64,000 nucleotides of DNA from Lepidostoma basale (GCA_022606425.2 JAHDVF020001512.1:434001-498000), one strand, 5' to 3'; shown: positions 1 through 12,914, counted from the first letter of the stretch. Made by a program: numbers and translations. The notes: generated by a model from the letters alone, not told the origin.

Positions 1-2254
1 GTCTCGAAAGTACCACGGCTCCCTTGTATCCATCCGCCTTCTCATTTTGTTAAATATTTTATCAAGGTGAATAAAAACGAACGTTTTAAAGTTGTTTGAT
101 TTATAGGATGCTACTCGGAAGAGATTATTTATTTATCCTGGCACACGTTGGGCTATTTTAGGCTGAGCGATATTCTCATAATATATTCATGGTATCATCT
201 TGCGTTTCTTATAAATATGATAATTTTATGCGAATCTAAAATGAATGGCTATTATTTTGTTTTAATGCATGAATGTTTGCAAAAATTTATATCATTACAA
301 AAAAGTTAGTAAACAAATTAACAAACATTTAACAACATATCCGTTACTGTGATCGTCAAATAATACGAATAGTGCTCCTATAAAATTGCATCATTTCCAG
401 TGGCGTGCATCTCAAATAATCTGTAATCATAATTTGCAAGCAAGGAAGGTCAAAGAAGATGCCGCCACGTACGGTGTTACTATAAACATACATAACACCC
501 GGCGCCTCTAGAAACACCACAAAATCGGTCCAACCTTTCACCACAATGACAAGAGAAAGAGAAATGTGGTACTTTGTAGGGCTATTCTTACAAAGCTAGT
601 ATGCCATTATCACTTGGGTACCGATCGTTGTCAAAAATAGCTTGTTCGATTTTTAATAAATGGAATCAATGCTGAAAAAAGCTCTATTCCTAGTAGAATA
701 AAAATTGTGTACGTCTATTTATAATTAACTACTTTAATATAGGATCTTGCGAGGTTATTTTTGTGTTAATCAGTGCCAAAGCAAATCTTTATTTTATGGG
801 ATGGAAAAGTCTGGCGGTCTATGTTATCCGCCCACCCTTTAGTTTAACATCGTAATGTTTAGTTAGTGAATGTTGACATTGTATAGTATTGCATTGTTGA
901 ATAATTCTAAATATAAACGGGTTTCAGGCGTGTAGGTGAAAGGTGTTAGTATTTTCTGTTGTGACGTCTACTGAATTAATGATCATCTTATTCCTTAATG
1001 AGTGCCGTGTGGACCTCTTCGCATCTTGAGCGCCTGCTATTTAGTAATTCTGCCTCTGTCCTCGTAGTTCCCCGTCTGCTCAATTTCGTGTTACGGTCTC
1101 CGTTCCCTTTCTGGGGTCAAGCGAAGTTAATCATCCCAAAGTGGGCGACCCCCTTTGACGTTTTGCCAAAGTGGTGTAAACATTTATGATACACAAATTA
1201 TATCCTTTTCTCTTATTACTGTCCCTTTGTCTTGTTTATTTTATGTATTCTTTCATATTATAGTTTCTTTTTCTTTTTTCCCTTGGGCCTGTTACGCTAG
1301 CAAAATATTTAGCATATTTTACAATATATCGCAGACACGTATAATCCCAATTTTATAAAATTCAGTCAACATGTGTGATTTTAAATAAAGTTTCGTTTGA
1401 AGAATTTCCTTTAATTATGTTATGTGGAACGCTGGTATCCAATTTCGGCAACGTAATTAATGCCTGTAAAAAATGGAGAAAATTCTTAATTGGTTACTTC
1501 CATCCGTGTTCTCTACGTTCATATACTGTAAAACGAAGTTTTCGGGTATCCCGTGTATTGTATTTAAAATTTATTTATTAATATTTTTATTATATCAAGT
1601 ATACTGAACATAGTAATCTTAATTTTGCAACATATAGTTTCATTCTTGGCTTCCAATGTTATATTTTGTTTATGTTTTTATAATTAATTTTGATGGTCTT
1701 GATGTAATAAGTCAAAATCTAGACCATATTAGCGGTATTGCATCAAATCGATGCTGTCTGGATCTCCTGTAAGTCGTCTCACGTTTTCGGTAAGGTGAAA
1801 CATGTCAATCAAGATGGACACTGCATCGATCTCCGAAAAGGAGATCCAGAAAGACGAGCTACACGGATTTTCCCAAGATCCTAAAATACATATTGCAACC
1901 AACCGTGAAAATCTACTCAATTATATTATATTATATATCATTTTTGAGTTTTACACCACTGTTTGGACGGCATTACTGAACCATTTTCAATTTAGATTTC
2001 ATGACTGCATGACATTTCTAAATCTACATTTTTTTTAAATTGAACTGTTTATGTTATTAATTATCGTTGGTTAAGAAATCAAATTTTTTTTTCTTTCATA
2101 ATTTTAAACACTGATTCAATCAGGTCACTTGCCAAAATAGTGAAAACAGACAGTATTAAAATCGAGTGTGAGTATATCACCGTCAGTAAATAACCACGTT
2201 ATGTCGTCGTCACAATTTGCAATGAACATTTTTTATTCCTATTTTTGAAATCAG
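1..2254. other. AT-rich non-coding stretch, nothing recognised
   Basis: Only short chance ORFs without recognisable motifs. A slightly GC-richer patch lies at about 990-1160. No match to the repeat families defined elsewhere in the window. Confidence 0.5.
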
Positions 2255-2475
2255 ACATTACCATCCGTCTTCACAAGGGCTTCCATCCATTCCGATATGT
2301 AGGCACCTCCGGGCCGGCTCTTCGCTCCCGGGACTAGTTCTATTATCACTATTCCTCGTGGGTTCGTTGGAACGGATTTTATAGGCCGGTACTGTTACTT
2401 TTATTCCTCTCCAACCAACCGTACTTAGACTCGCTGAATTATATATCGGCCCCGGGCGGCTCGGATCCTCAGTCA
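2255..2475. other. GC-richer unique island
   Basis: Non-repetitive patch within AT-rich DNA (for example ccgggcggctcggatcc near 2453). A 72-codon minus ORF covers it but has no recognisable domain. Candidate conserved non-coding element. Confidence 0.35.
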
Positions 2476-3010
2476 CTAAAATGGAGCAAGTTTGTTAATA
2501 AATAACGATGCCACGGCTATGGCGATGCCCTGATTGAAACGTGATGCTGATGCTAGAGCTGAGATCCGCGCTAAAAGTGAAATATGCATGTTTAACGCTG
2601 CCTTCAATGTTTCACACTACCACTTTGTTGAATATCACACTAAGCTATTGAATTTTTTATGATGCGGACGATTTTTTACGTTTATCTTACATACCAAATT
2701 AATTTATTGCAATTGAGAATCGATTGATACATTCCGCTCTTTAAATATATTTTATATTTACGATTTAATCATTACAATGGTTTGTAATTTATGAAAGCGA
2801 AGCATTGAACTGTGTCAGGATAGAGTAAGGTGGAGGCATTATATCTGCCCATGATGGTTTATTTGTAAACATTACACATGTTTTCACAATATAATTTATA
2901 CTGTAGTTTTTTATGTGGTTTGTTATTTGAACTGACCAATACAATTAAGAGTTTTTCTTATTTTAGCCATATATGGTATATACGATATTAATATATTTGT
3001 ATACTTTCAA

Positions 3011-3413
3011 AATGTTGTAAAAAACTGGTTCAAGTTAAAAATCATAAAAATTGGAGAGACATCTCCAGGCGTTATCTAGCAATGTATGTTAATGGCGGTA
3101 GCCTTTCACATTGCGTTAATAAGTATCTTCTGCTTAATGTTCACATCCAATCTTAATAGATGGCGCTAGTGTAGATTGAACTAAAAAATGTTAAGTGTTT
3201 CCCAACATTGTAGCATATATACATCTTCCAAAAATTTGTCAGACGTGGTGGTCGTTAGAAGGGCGGAATGGGGAATGTTGTATTATATAAAGCGTGCGCT
3301 TAACCCAACCAATGACAGGTCATAAGTCCTGTAAACGCCTCAACCACCATATTCTGTTTCCAATTTGCATCTTCGTCTCTATTGAGATACAATTAATCCT
3401 TAGAAATAAATAT
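3011..3413 (+). repeat. IR1 interspersed repeat, near full-length copy
   Basis: One of six copies in the window (also 8505, 10955, 24797, 27628, 48470). Shared landmarks in order: aattggagagacatc, gcctttcacattgcgtt, tagatggcgctagtg, gtcagacgtggtggtc, caatgacaggtcataagtcc, ttgagatacaattaatcc. No ORF and no clear tRNA-type boxes, so the class (MITE, SINE or Helitron end) is unknown. Confidence 0.8.
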
Positions 3414-3534
3414 ATTTATTGTACGATCTAGTGTATTAAAACTCTGTGTGTGCCAGTTATCGTTAGGTGTAATTATATTTTAAGCAGAAAACGTATTAGA
3501 TGAAGGATGTAGAAATTAATGTCTTAGGAAGTAA

Positions 3535-3924
3535 GTGTGTGCTGGAGATATGCCTACAGGTGTCGATGAGGTCCGCAACCCATCACGCCGCGTCTACCGC
3601 AGAGGCGAACAGAGGAGAGTGGAATGCCGCATTGGAACATTAAATATTAGAGGGGGTATGAAAGAAAATATGAATGAGATGTGTGTAGAGATAAAAAATA
3701 AGTTTTTAGATATTTTATGTGTGATCGAATGCATGATGCACGATCAAATCAATCAAATATTAAATGTCGGTCACGCGAGAGACAAGATGTATGAATGTAA
3801 AGGAATCGAGAGAACAATGTCAGGACAGAACAGTGTGGCGGTCCATTCATTCTGCGTGATGGTTATAAAGTTAGTTTTGTACGATTATTGTTCATTTAAG
3901 AAAGTTAATTCCCAGAATGAGTAG
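3535..3924 (+). mobile_element. LN1 LINE, internally deleted copy (endonuclease start joined to C-terminal end)
   Basis: A single 129-codon ORF. Its first part, ECRIGTLNIRGGMKENMNEM and FLDILCVIE, resembles the N-terminus of an apurinic-type LINE endonuclease. It passes directly into HDQINQILNVGHARDK and SGQNSVAVHSF, the C-terminal end seen in other LN1 copies (50383, 54050). The whole reverse transcriptase middle is missing. The 3' end carries the LN1 gtgatggtta tail. Confidence 0.7.
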
Positions 3925-4339
3925 TATACTCATGGGAACACAGAATAACCACTGTGTCTCTATAAAAAAATTAACTAAATAAATTTTGCAGTATTAAAAC
4001 AGAAGTTATTTTAATGTCTGTATTTGGAATAAACAAAGAGTGTTCTTATACAGCAAAGAAAAAGTGAGAAGAAAATTATTTTATTTAAATTATTCAAATC
4101 TTAAAAAAGAATGACTTAATTGTTGTTTTGTCAGTTCGTTTAATGACTCCATTTTGAATGACTGTGTCAAATAAATAAATAAATTTTTATATTGTGTATT
4201 GTACCGACCACAAATAAATCATTTTAGTATTTAAAAAATGCGATGTTATAACCCACTCTATTCTATTGAAAGTATAAAGTGCATTTATGGACGAAGTTTC
4301 CTATTTACCGCTTTGTATCACGGACACGATGTATTGACG

Positions 4340-4690
4340 ACAGTCGCGGGTGTTCATTGTTCGTACTTGTCAGCGAACGGAATGTTTGGTCTTCACTCGA
4401 CAGTTTCCCCGGAAGGGAAAGAACTACTCCACGGACTGAATGCGACACTTGTTCCGGCCGTTTAAATGCAGGCTCTGGCTGTTTAAACTCGGACAATGGC
4501 TTTGAAGCCTTCTCGCGCCGTGCCGAGTGTCAATCGAGGCGTGTCCCAGATTTATTAATTGAGGCCGCTCCGCTCCTCCCGCCGCGTCCCCCGTCCGCGC
4601 CGCCCCCCGCTATAGCGTCTTCACTGCCTCGGAAAACTGAAAAGCTCCACTTCCAAGAGCTTATTCGCGAAGCTTTCGAGGACTCACTGT
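4340..4690. other. GC-rich unique island
   Basis: The most GC-rich non-exonic stretch of the left flank (gccgcgtcccccgtccgcg near 4580), with two short tttaaa-containing direct repeats near 4458 and 4479. Overlapping plus ORFs (75 and 150 codons) show no recognisable domain. Possible regulatory element or unrecognised exon. Confidence 0.35.
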
Positions 4691-4750
4691 ATTTATCTTT
4701 TTTCGTTATTTTTGATTTCGCGGAAGCTTAAAATTGCCTAAAATATCTCC

Positions 4751-4815
4751 TTAATAATAATAATAAATAATAATATGCTAACTTTTAAAGCGCCGTTTTT
4801 GTGATGTAATCTCCT
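4751..4815 (-). mobile_element. LN5 LINE 3' tail
   Basis: An aagcgccgtttttgtgatg block next to a TAA/TAATA microsatellite, matching the 3' ends at 18781, 31978, 40135, 47203 and 48173. Confidence 0.55.
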
Positions 4816-4869
4816 CCTTAACGTTCATGTTGTTTCATATTTTAAAAATATCTCGTGATTTTTATAAAA

Positions 4870-5030
4870 TGACTTTAGTCCCATTGTTTTGGCCGAAACA
4901 CTATGATACCTTAACATTTTAAAACTTTTAATGAATAAACTTTGTTTTCCGTATCAAAGTTGTATTTTATTTTACGCGACAGCTGTTTCATCCACCAATG
5001 TTGACATCGTCAGGTGTTACAATAATATAT
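4870..5030 (-). mobile_element. FB2 element, single unit
   Basis: Matches the FB2 copies at 32632, 34142, 45605 and 49020: ttggccgaaacactatgat outer end, tttacgcgacagctgtttc, tgttgacatcgtcaggtgtt. Only one arm is present. The hammerhead-like core lies at 4978-5013 on the minus strand. Confidence 0.75.
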
Positions 5031-5109
5031 CTTATAAAGATAAATCTTTATAACATCTGTCAGATCATGTAAACAATTTTATAATATTTAATTTATTTTT
5101 ATTTTTTTA

Positions 5110-5250
5110 ATATAAGTGTTGTATATACAAAGTGGAAAGCAACGGGAAACTACCACATTAACGGCCCAAGTGGCATCCCAAGAACCAACAAAACTGTTAC
5201 ACTTTGCTGCAAACCAATCCCTTGGATTGATACTTGTGAAGTGATACAAA
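5110..5250. repeat. Two-copy interspersed repeat
   Basis: Shares aaagcaacgggaaactacca, cccaagtggcatc and gcaaaccaatccct with 36567-36690, with scattered differences. Class unknown. Confidence 0.65.
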
Positions 5251-5259
5251 GTATATAAA

Positions 5260-6400
5260 AAAAGATAAATAAACCATCATTTCAACACAAAGTATGGCGT
5301 ATATAGAAGAAAAAATATAAATCGTTACTTAAATATAGTATTTGGAACGTGTTATTTTTTCTGAGGGCGTATCTATTACTCAAAATAAAGTTTTATGTGG
5401 TAGCGTGATACATTGTTCGTTTGAATAATTTATTTGATGTTACAAATAACGCCTTGTTACGCAGTTTGAACCATTACCCATTCGTACGCAACTTAACTAC
5501 GATCATTCTAATGCCGTCGTTTGTCATCTGGCTGGATTCTCTCCCCACACGCTCCTCGCGGTAGAAACGGCATTTTGTTTGGCTAAGACGATGGCAAATT
5601 GTTGTGTTTTATGACTTTTCTCTTGGAATATGTAATGATGTAGTTCATTGCTCATTTGCGAGGTAATCGCCCATCGATTCGCTGTATATCAGAGTATAAT
5701 GCGACCCTCGTAATTTATGTGTGTCCAAATGCATTATGTTAGTACTAAATTCACATTTTTAACGTCATGGTTCTTTTGTTAGCGTTTATTATAAACTAAA
5801 CAAGTATGTACGTTTTTTCCCTCATTGTTGTATCATAGATGTTTGGGCCAAAGTTCGTTTGTGGCTTGTTGCCTCATTATTATTTTTTCTTGATTCTATT
5901 TTTATAATTATATTGAATATCGTGTTTCTGTTTGAAGTCTCTCCCTTTGCTAGGGAATACTTAATATTACACAAAAAGAAAATTGTTCACACAATTACTT
6001 CCTATATATTTTTATTTTTAAATAATTTCCTAGTTTTTTTTTTATATAAAAACTTCAAATATTTTTTAATGCAGTACCAAAAATAACGTTTTTTATTATT
6101 ATTTAACACTCATGCATATTCTTCAATTTATTTTATGGTATTTTAAATCTTTATCATTTATGTTCCCATTACAATGAACTACATGTATTATGCGGGCCAT
6201 TTAAGTTTATCTGTTTTACGTGATGCTTTCTACAATTTCGTATGTATATTGTTGAAATTGAATAGCATTATTTTGGTTCGAATATAGCTTAAAAATATAA
6301 ATTTTGTAGCCATATCAAGCGCCATTTTCTTATGTGATGTTTTATATTTGGGACATACAAGTAGATAAGTATAAGATTACCTGATAAATGTACTGTAATC
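5260..6400. other. AT-rich stretch, nothing recognised
   Basis: Mostly AT-rich with no motif-bearing ORF. A short piece at 5280-5320 resembles the outer flank of FB6 elements (caacacaaagtatggcg). A slightly GC-richer unique patch is at 5480-5720. Confidence 0.4.
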
Positions 6401-6404
6401 TCTT

Positions 6405-6600
6405 GATGGAAGTTCATTTTAAATAATAATGAAATAAAACGACGTTTTTAATAACTAATTCCACTTTTGTCTTTATTTCGACAGCGACTGATTCCGACTG
6501 CCATCGACAGACTGGACAGCTAGACTGGAGAAACAAAATGCTGTCGAAATAAAGACAAAAGCGGAAGTTGTTTTAAAAAAAAACTCGTTTTATTTAAGCA
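6405..6600. mobile_element. FB3 fold-back element, degraded
   Basis: Inverted arms ccacttttgtctttatttcg (6460) and its complement (6543-6563), with outer ends tcttgatggaagttcatttt as in 36275 and 41590-41830. The centre is degraded compared with 41661-41736. Confidence 0.75.
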
Positions 6601-7149
6601 TTACATTGATTATTATATAAACAGTGTTGCGGTTCTGGTTCAATATATAATAGATATTTTTTTTGTATGAAAATATGTAAACAAGCTACCCAAATCTCGT
6701 GACGTCACTTGATATATGTAAAATCAATATTAAAGTCGATATTAACAATTTGATTTTCGAATATTCTAGACATGACGGCAATTAAAGTTTTTTTTATTAA
6801 TATCAAGAACACGCCGAAGTAAGATCTCACAAAATTATATTAAAACAGACGATCGCAGATAGTTACAGAGAGCCTTGTTTAACATGAACATTTTATACAT
6901 ATTTCATGTTAAACCGATTGAAGATGCCGAACTATTGTTGTGCTTAGTAATTTTTGGAACCAAACGAATTAGTTTGGAAGTTATTTGCAGAGTATTTCAC
7001 CCCATGTTATACTATATGCCATGGGTAATGTGAGATTTCAGTATTTCTGAGCTCCGCAACAAGATACAAGATACTTTGATCATTCGAATCTCCCAATTAT
7101 ATTTTCTTAAGTTTGTGGAGTTAATTAATGTATACACCTTGAAACTACA

Positions 7150-7430
7150 TTATAATCGCGTATCCAGGCGGAAAGTTACGTCGGCTGTGTTTGGTTCGGA
7201 AGCAGGACTTATTCAGAGTATACGGGCGATGCCTGAATGCGAGTCGAAACTGTCGAGATAATACGGAAACCCAATTTCCCAACTTGTGTGGCAGTTCAGT
7301 GCTCCAAGTTTGAGCCGGAGTGGTTCCGCTATATAGTGTGCTCGAACAATGTGATGAATGACGTGGAATATATTATTCGTTCACTCCTTTCTGTGTGGCC
7401 CAGTCCAAATAATGAATTACTCGCTAACTA
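7150..7430. other. Moderately GC-rich unique island
   Basis: Non-repetitive stretch with two overlapping chance ORFs and no recognisable domain. Confidence 0.3.
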
Positions 7431-7659
7431 GATATTGCACCACTTTTCTTCACATTCATTCGACGCGTTTTCCTTGATTATTTTATTAACTTCTCATATT
7501 TTCCTCACATTTTCTTCATATCATTATTCTCTTTCACATGTCATTGTGTTTAATTGTAGATCATGCTGATAATTATGTTACTTATGTGTTGTGTATTTTT
7601 TTATTAAGAAAATATTCAATCCCAGTATAACGAAATTTTACGCTTTTTATATGATATAT

Positions 7660-7785
7660 TAATTGTTTCTTGAATTTTTTTAAAAATAACTCGTATTAAA
7701 TAAATAATACGAATGAAAACGTCCTTTTTTATAGAAATTTTGTAATATTTTATGGGAATAACACGTTTCGCCTTGCTAAGCCATA
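7660..7785 (-). mobile_element. FB1 element, half copy
   Basis: Contains aatacgaatgaaaacgtc, attttatgggaataacacg and tttcgccttgctaag, matching one arm of the complete FB1 palindrome at 13829-14035. Truncated at the core. Confidence 0.75.
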
Positions 7786-7816
7786 GAGAGCCGTTTTGTC
7801 GAGTTTGAAAATAGAA

Positions 7817-8075
7817 AAGTGTCATATTTGGGTCATGTGCTAAGGGGAGAAAAATACCACCTCCTTCGACTGATATTAATGGGTAAAGTGGAGGGACGTC
7901 GGGGAGTTGGTAGAAGGCAGCTGTCCTGGCTACATAATATCAAAGAGTGGACAGGAATAACAAGAGTTCAGAACCTGTTCCAAGTGGCGCAGGATAGAGA
8001 TGCCTTTGCTGCAGTGATCGCCAACGTTGGGAGAACCTGACACGGCACCGAAAGAAGAAGAAGAAGACATTGTCA
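7817..8075 (+). mobile_element. LN2 LINE, C-terminal end of reverse transcriptase ORF and 3' tail
   Basis: Encodes YLGHVLRGEKYHLLRLIL, GKVEGRRGVGRRQLSWLHNI and KEWTGI, ending in VIANVGRT and a stop, then a gaagaagaagaag tail. YxGHVxRxxKYxLLxLI and GRRGVGRR are typical of the post-RT region of insect non-LTR elements. 5'-truncated, as usual for LINE insertions. Confidence 0.8.
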
Positions 8076-8444
8076 AATGTAGAAACATGAGCTATTTATC
8101 TTTATATGTTGAGGCATGTATTGCAAATTTTAATATTATACATATTTATGTATTTTCTGATAATTTATTTTTGAAATGCGCAGTTTTGTTAAATTTACCC
8201 CAAGGACGCACTATGACAGTATTTCTGTGCGTCCACAATCAATCTGGCAGCAGTATTCAATACAGTTTGTATTCTGCTCAATTGATTGTTTGATAATCCA
8301 GTGTACGTTCCGTTACGATAATCTAAACGTGACACTACAAACGAATTTACGAGGTTCATAGCTTTATCATTAGGTAAACAGCGCCTTATATGTTTAAATT
8401 GGCCTAGCTAAAGGATTAAGGAATATGTATTATATTATCATTAA

Positions 8445-8500
8445 AACATCTTTTGATAATGCCTTAGCAAGGCTAAAGATGTAATATTTTCATGAAATTT
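8445..8500 (+). mobile_element. FB1 fragment
   Basis: Contains tttgataatgccttagcaag, the FB1 core with a perfect 5-bp stem (GCCTT/AAGGC), then diverged sequence (aaagatg in place of gaaacatg). Confidence 0.6.
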
Positions 8501-8504
8501 AGTA

Positions 8505-8815
8505 GCCTTTCACATTGCGTTAAAAAGATCTTCTGCTTAATGCTTAAAATCCAATCTTCATAGATGGCGCTAGTGTTTAGATTGAATCAACCATGTAAAG
8601 GGTGGTGTTACAGATTAACATATATACAACTTCCAAAAATTTGGCAGACATGGTGGTCATAAGAAAAGGTGGAATGTGGAATATTCTATTACATAAAGCG
8701 TGCGCTTAACCCAACCAATGACAGGTCATAAGTCCTGTAAACACCTCGATCACCATATTCTGTTTCCAATTTGCATCTTCGTCTCAATTGAGATACAATT
8801 AATCCTTGGAAACAT
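8505..8815 (+). repeat. IR1 interspersed repeat, 5'-truncated
   Basis: Starts at gcctttcacattgcgtta and runs through tagatggcgctagtg and caatgacaggtcataagtcc to gatacaattaatcctt. Very close to the 3011 copy. Confidence 0.8.
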
Positions 8816-8819
8816 AAGT

Positions 8820-9530
8820 TATTGAACTGTAAATTGAACTGTATGCATTGTATATGTTCGATGTAGTTTTTACTAACAGATAAAAAAAAAGTTGAATTTT
8901 GTATTATTTTTATTACAGTATAAGCATTTGTTTTAATTTTGATTAGACACAATGAGCTTGAATTACCAAGAAATATTTATAATGTCGTTTTTAATATTCA
9001 TCTTAGGAAGTTTTAATCTCGATATAGCGAGATAGCATTTGGAATGAATTTGTTTTCATCAAATAATTCCGCTACATACGCCGGTTGTGCAAACACAGTT
9101 CCCATGTACTTACCACATTGTTTATGCCAAATATTGGTTGTCGTGGCGAGCAGCGAGGAATTGTCGAAATCCAAATGAATGAACGCAATGTTAAGGTTTT
9201 GTTGTGCGCACGTTGGATCGCTTGTTTCCGTTTGTTTTGTTTCCTGATAGATTGATACTGCTTATTATTTCGTGGTGACTTCTGCCTTCTCTTTTAACAT
9301 GTTATACGATCGCTGAATATCACTAATATCAAATATTTAACCTTCAATTGGTTCAGATGTTTAGGTAAGGTTACGAATTTACACACGTGTATTCAGCCTT
9401 GTTCGGACCAATAAACCACCTATAAATTTCACCCATAAACATTTTTTCCCTTGCAAAAGATATATCTGTAAGTCAGTGAATAACACAATATTTATATTTA
9501 CACGAATTGACATTATAAATAAAAAATAAG
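8820..9530. other. Stretch with nothing recognised
   Basis: AT-rich, with a slightly GC-richer unique patch at 9100-9250. No domain-bearing ORF. Confidence 0.4.
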
Positions 9531-9536
9531 GAAGAA

Positions 9537-9960
9537 TTGAATTATTATAAACATACAGTATATCGTAGCACGCACGCTCGTCGATTTCCGACTTTGAATG
9601 TGCCCGTCTTTTATTATTTGATTAATTTGGTCATGGCTTGCTTTCCTTGGTCTTCCACCGCTTCTCTTTCCATTCACACTGCCTGTATACAATATATTAT
9701 ATATTTCTCTCATCCATTCGTTCCATATGTCGAAACCATCTCAGGGATCATTTTTTTAAATTTTACTTATGATGCAATCATCTGCCCTACATTACATTCT
9801 TATTTTGTCCCTCTGTATTCTATAATATAACGTTTTCCTGCATATTCTTCTCAGTGATCTCATTTCTACGGCATTTGTCCTACTTTATCCTTCATTTGCC
9901 AGCTTCAAGCTTCACTTCCATATATAAGAATGGCTTTAAAAAAATCTATGTCTGTCAATA
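9537..9960 (-). mobile_element. LN1 LINE, decayed C-terminal fragment
   Basis: The minus strand encodes GKRSGGRPRKASHDQINQII and KDGHIQSRKS, the LN1 signature. Upstream on the same strand (9741-9940) are decayed LYGSEAW-like and KD...VEMR-like pieces of the post-RT region. Several frameshifts. Confidence 0.7.
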
Positions 9961-10544
9961 TAAGGCAAATCATATATGGTAATGTAACATCGAGTTTGCG
10001 AGTTATAACTGTTTAATTTGTGTATTATATGCAAGATTCTGTTACGGTATTGATTTTGTATTGCTTAGATAGGCTAAACCTAGATTGTGTAATGCTTGCA
10101 TCTTTCCTTTATATTTTCTTGAATATAAAAATGGTTTCATTCATATTTTATTATCTTTGGAAACGAGCAGTTCAAATATAAACAAGCCCGGATTCTTTTC
10201 AAATTGTAGAATGGCGAACTGAAGTTTGTTGCTAGAAATATACTGACCTGGAAACAAAGCATTTATAATAATAGAAACTTTAATATAAAAGTGGTTTAAC
10301 TCTTTATATAGCATTTACGGTTTCATTATATGTTTCATATAAACTAAGGAATCTATCGCCAGGAGGAACTATTTACGTTTTAAATGCTGAAGGTTTGATT
10401 GAAATGTTTTTAATTTCTTTTATTTATAGTTCCCACGTTCATCGTACGTTCTTACACTCATTACAACGATTAAACGTATTATTGATATCATTCATAGCGT
10501 GACCCATATCAAAATAACTTTTAAGATAAACTGTAAGTGAAATT

Positions 10545-10790
10545 CAAGTAGGTATTATTAAATAACAAAATCATTTATTATTTTATTTTGATGAAAACGT
10601 CTGTTTTTAGAAGTTTTATGGGAACGACCTGTGTTGGCTTACAAAAGCAATATTAAATGTTTTAGACATCTAATCATGCCTTAACAAGACATTACATGTT
10701 ATTCCCATAAACTTTATTAATAACGGACGTTTCGGTAATATTAGATATTTAATACGGAGGTTTCGATCAATATTTCAGAAGCAATAAACA
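10545..10790. mobile_element. FB1 fold-back element, diverged
   Basis: Inverted arms: gatgaaaacgtctg and ttttatgggaacgac on the left, gttattcccataaa and cggacgtttcg on the right, with the degraded core catgccttaacaaga between. Confidence 0.65.
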
Positions 10791-10865
10791 AGTACTCATG
10801 TTTATGTAATAAAAAAATAACAGACATATTCATTTCAGTCAACACAAATGATCATAGCATTTTGA

Positions 10866-10918
10866 ATGTATACAAATTCTTGTAGACAAATACTGGATTT
10901 TACCCATTGCGGATAATT
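10866..10918. mobile_element. Solo arm of the palindromic element found complete at 48858
   Basis: Contains gtatacaaattcttgtagac and aaatactggattttaccc, identical over about 45 bp to the terminal arm at 48868-48910. Confidence 0.7.
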
Positions 10919-10954
10919 AGTTTACATGAAAGGATTAATTGTTTTTATATCTTT

Positions 10955-11215
10955 ATATCTTAATAGATGACGCTAGTGTAGAGTGAACTTAAAAATGTAA
11001 AGATAAGCGTGGGATTCTAGCATATATACAAGTTCCAAAAAATTGTCAGACGTCGTGGTCATAAGAAAAGGCGGAATGGGGAATGTTGTTAAACATAATG
11101 CGATCGCTCAACCCAACCAATGATAGGTCATAAGTCCTGTAAGCGCCTCGGCCACCATATTCTGTTCCCAAAAAAACAATTTACATCTTCGTCTCTATTG
11201 AGATACAATTAATCC
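10955..11215 (+). repeat. IR1 interspersed repeat, 5'-truncated
   Basis: Belongs to the same subfamily as the 24797 copy: both have gtcagacgtcgtggtcataa, aaacataatgcgatcgctca and gcgcctcggccacca. Confidence 0.8.
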
Positions 11216-12900
11216 TTATAAAACAAATGATCATGATTACTTTTACGTAATATTTTCGCGCCAATGATCTGGTGAGATGTTGGTAGTGGCTTCCGTAATT
11301 ACAGATAAACAACCCAAGCGATGTCCTGCTCCCGTTTCGAAAGGATCAAGGGTCAAGATTATATATCATAATGTAATGCGGTTTGACCTTTAGTGCGCGT
11401 GGTTTATGTTCCCCTGGTCAAATATACGAGAAGCGCTAGGATCGCGGTCCTTTATCTTATTTATGATATATTTTTATTTTCCACATCCTTTAGACAGTTT
11501 AATGTGTTTTTTGAAATACAGTTTTCCTCTTTCCCCTGTTTTCAGTTTTCTTCCAGGAAACTTTATCTTTCGGAGTGTTGTATGTATTCCGGTATAGTTT
11601 TTATATGGAAGTGTTCGTGTAGGTAAGCGTTCTAGTATTTCCCTTTTAGAATAAAGGAAATGGCTGTTTGCCCCCGTTTTACCTACGCATGCGTAAATTG
11701 GCAATAAAACATGCTTAGTACATCCTCGGGGAATTAGAATGACAAATGTATGGAGCAAATAGCAAGAAAGGAACCTCCTAATGCTGGATGAACCTATGCA
11801 TAGTACATGCCTTGATCTACTCAGTTCTTTTTACATAATGCGGCATGTATCGCACAGGATAATGTCGCATACTAGAGACCTTTTGCTTAACACTTTTATT
11901 TCGGGTGTAAAGCAGCCATCCGAAATCAAAGTGAATCTATAATACATAACAAACTAGAGTAATTTAGCTCTGCGTTTTTTTAATAATATAACATTTCAAT
12001 ATATAGTATTTGACCATATTATCGACATATGGAAATAATATAAATAGGCGTTTTAAAAGTGGAATTCAATAATGAATTTTTTTTATGAATTAAGGGGAGA
12101 AAACCCTTCACAATTTATGAAATAACATTTTTTCCAATCATATTTCGAAAGCAATATTGTAAGTATACTGGAAAGAAGAAAAGCTCACATGAGCCGAGTA
12201 CAAATAAATATTAAAACCTCGCTATAGAAATCATTAAAATATGTTACAAAAAAATACATCTATTTAAAGTATATGTACTGGTATTGTTGATCACTGTTAC
12301 CGTTATTTTTATGTACAACATTTTCGTAATAAGTGTTTTGATAAGGGCATTTGGTGCTGGGATAAAAATTAATGGCATTGCCTAAAAATAAAGTCCAGCT
12401 TGTGTAGGAGGAGTAGTAACAGTGAAAAAACGTAGGTTTGTTTCCATTAGCCCCTGTTCCGCGGAAACATAAAGTCCAGTTTAAATTAGAAAATTTCACG
12501 ACACGTTTTGGGGCTTAATGAACGGCGCGGAGTTGCCCCGTGTTCTAGTGGACTCCAGATGTTACATGCCTTTTTTGTAATCAACATATTTTTACCGAAA
12601 TACGTACTTATACAAATTATAAAATCCTCGTTACATAACGATTTTTAACCTTTCTCTAGAATGGTTTCGGTTAACATTGGACAATGGACAATTATTCTTG
12701 GAATTCGACCACCTAGTTTAAACACTAACAAACTTTTAAACCATCACATTTCTGATGGGGTAAGCAGAGATGGTATATCATCAGACTTTACTCTCGGAAT
12801 CGAACCATATTTTATTATAATATGGCTAATGTTGGGTTAGTATATTTTTTAATGCACATCATGATAAAAATGCTGTTAAAAACAATATGTTCACTTTGAA
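11216..12900. other. Unique sequence, nothing recognised
   Basis: No repeat family of the window matches, and ORFs of up to 94 codons lack known motifs. Slightly GC-richer patches lie at 11270-11420 and 12510-12560. Confidence 0.4.
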
Positions 12901-12914
12901 TAAACTAAAGGAGG

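Noticed and set aside
4279..4731. 150-codon plus-strand ORF as a gene
   Set aside because: No recognisable domain, low-complexity proline run, overlapping ORFs in other frames; openness follows from GC richness.
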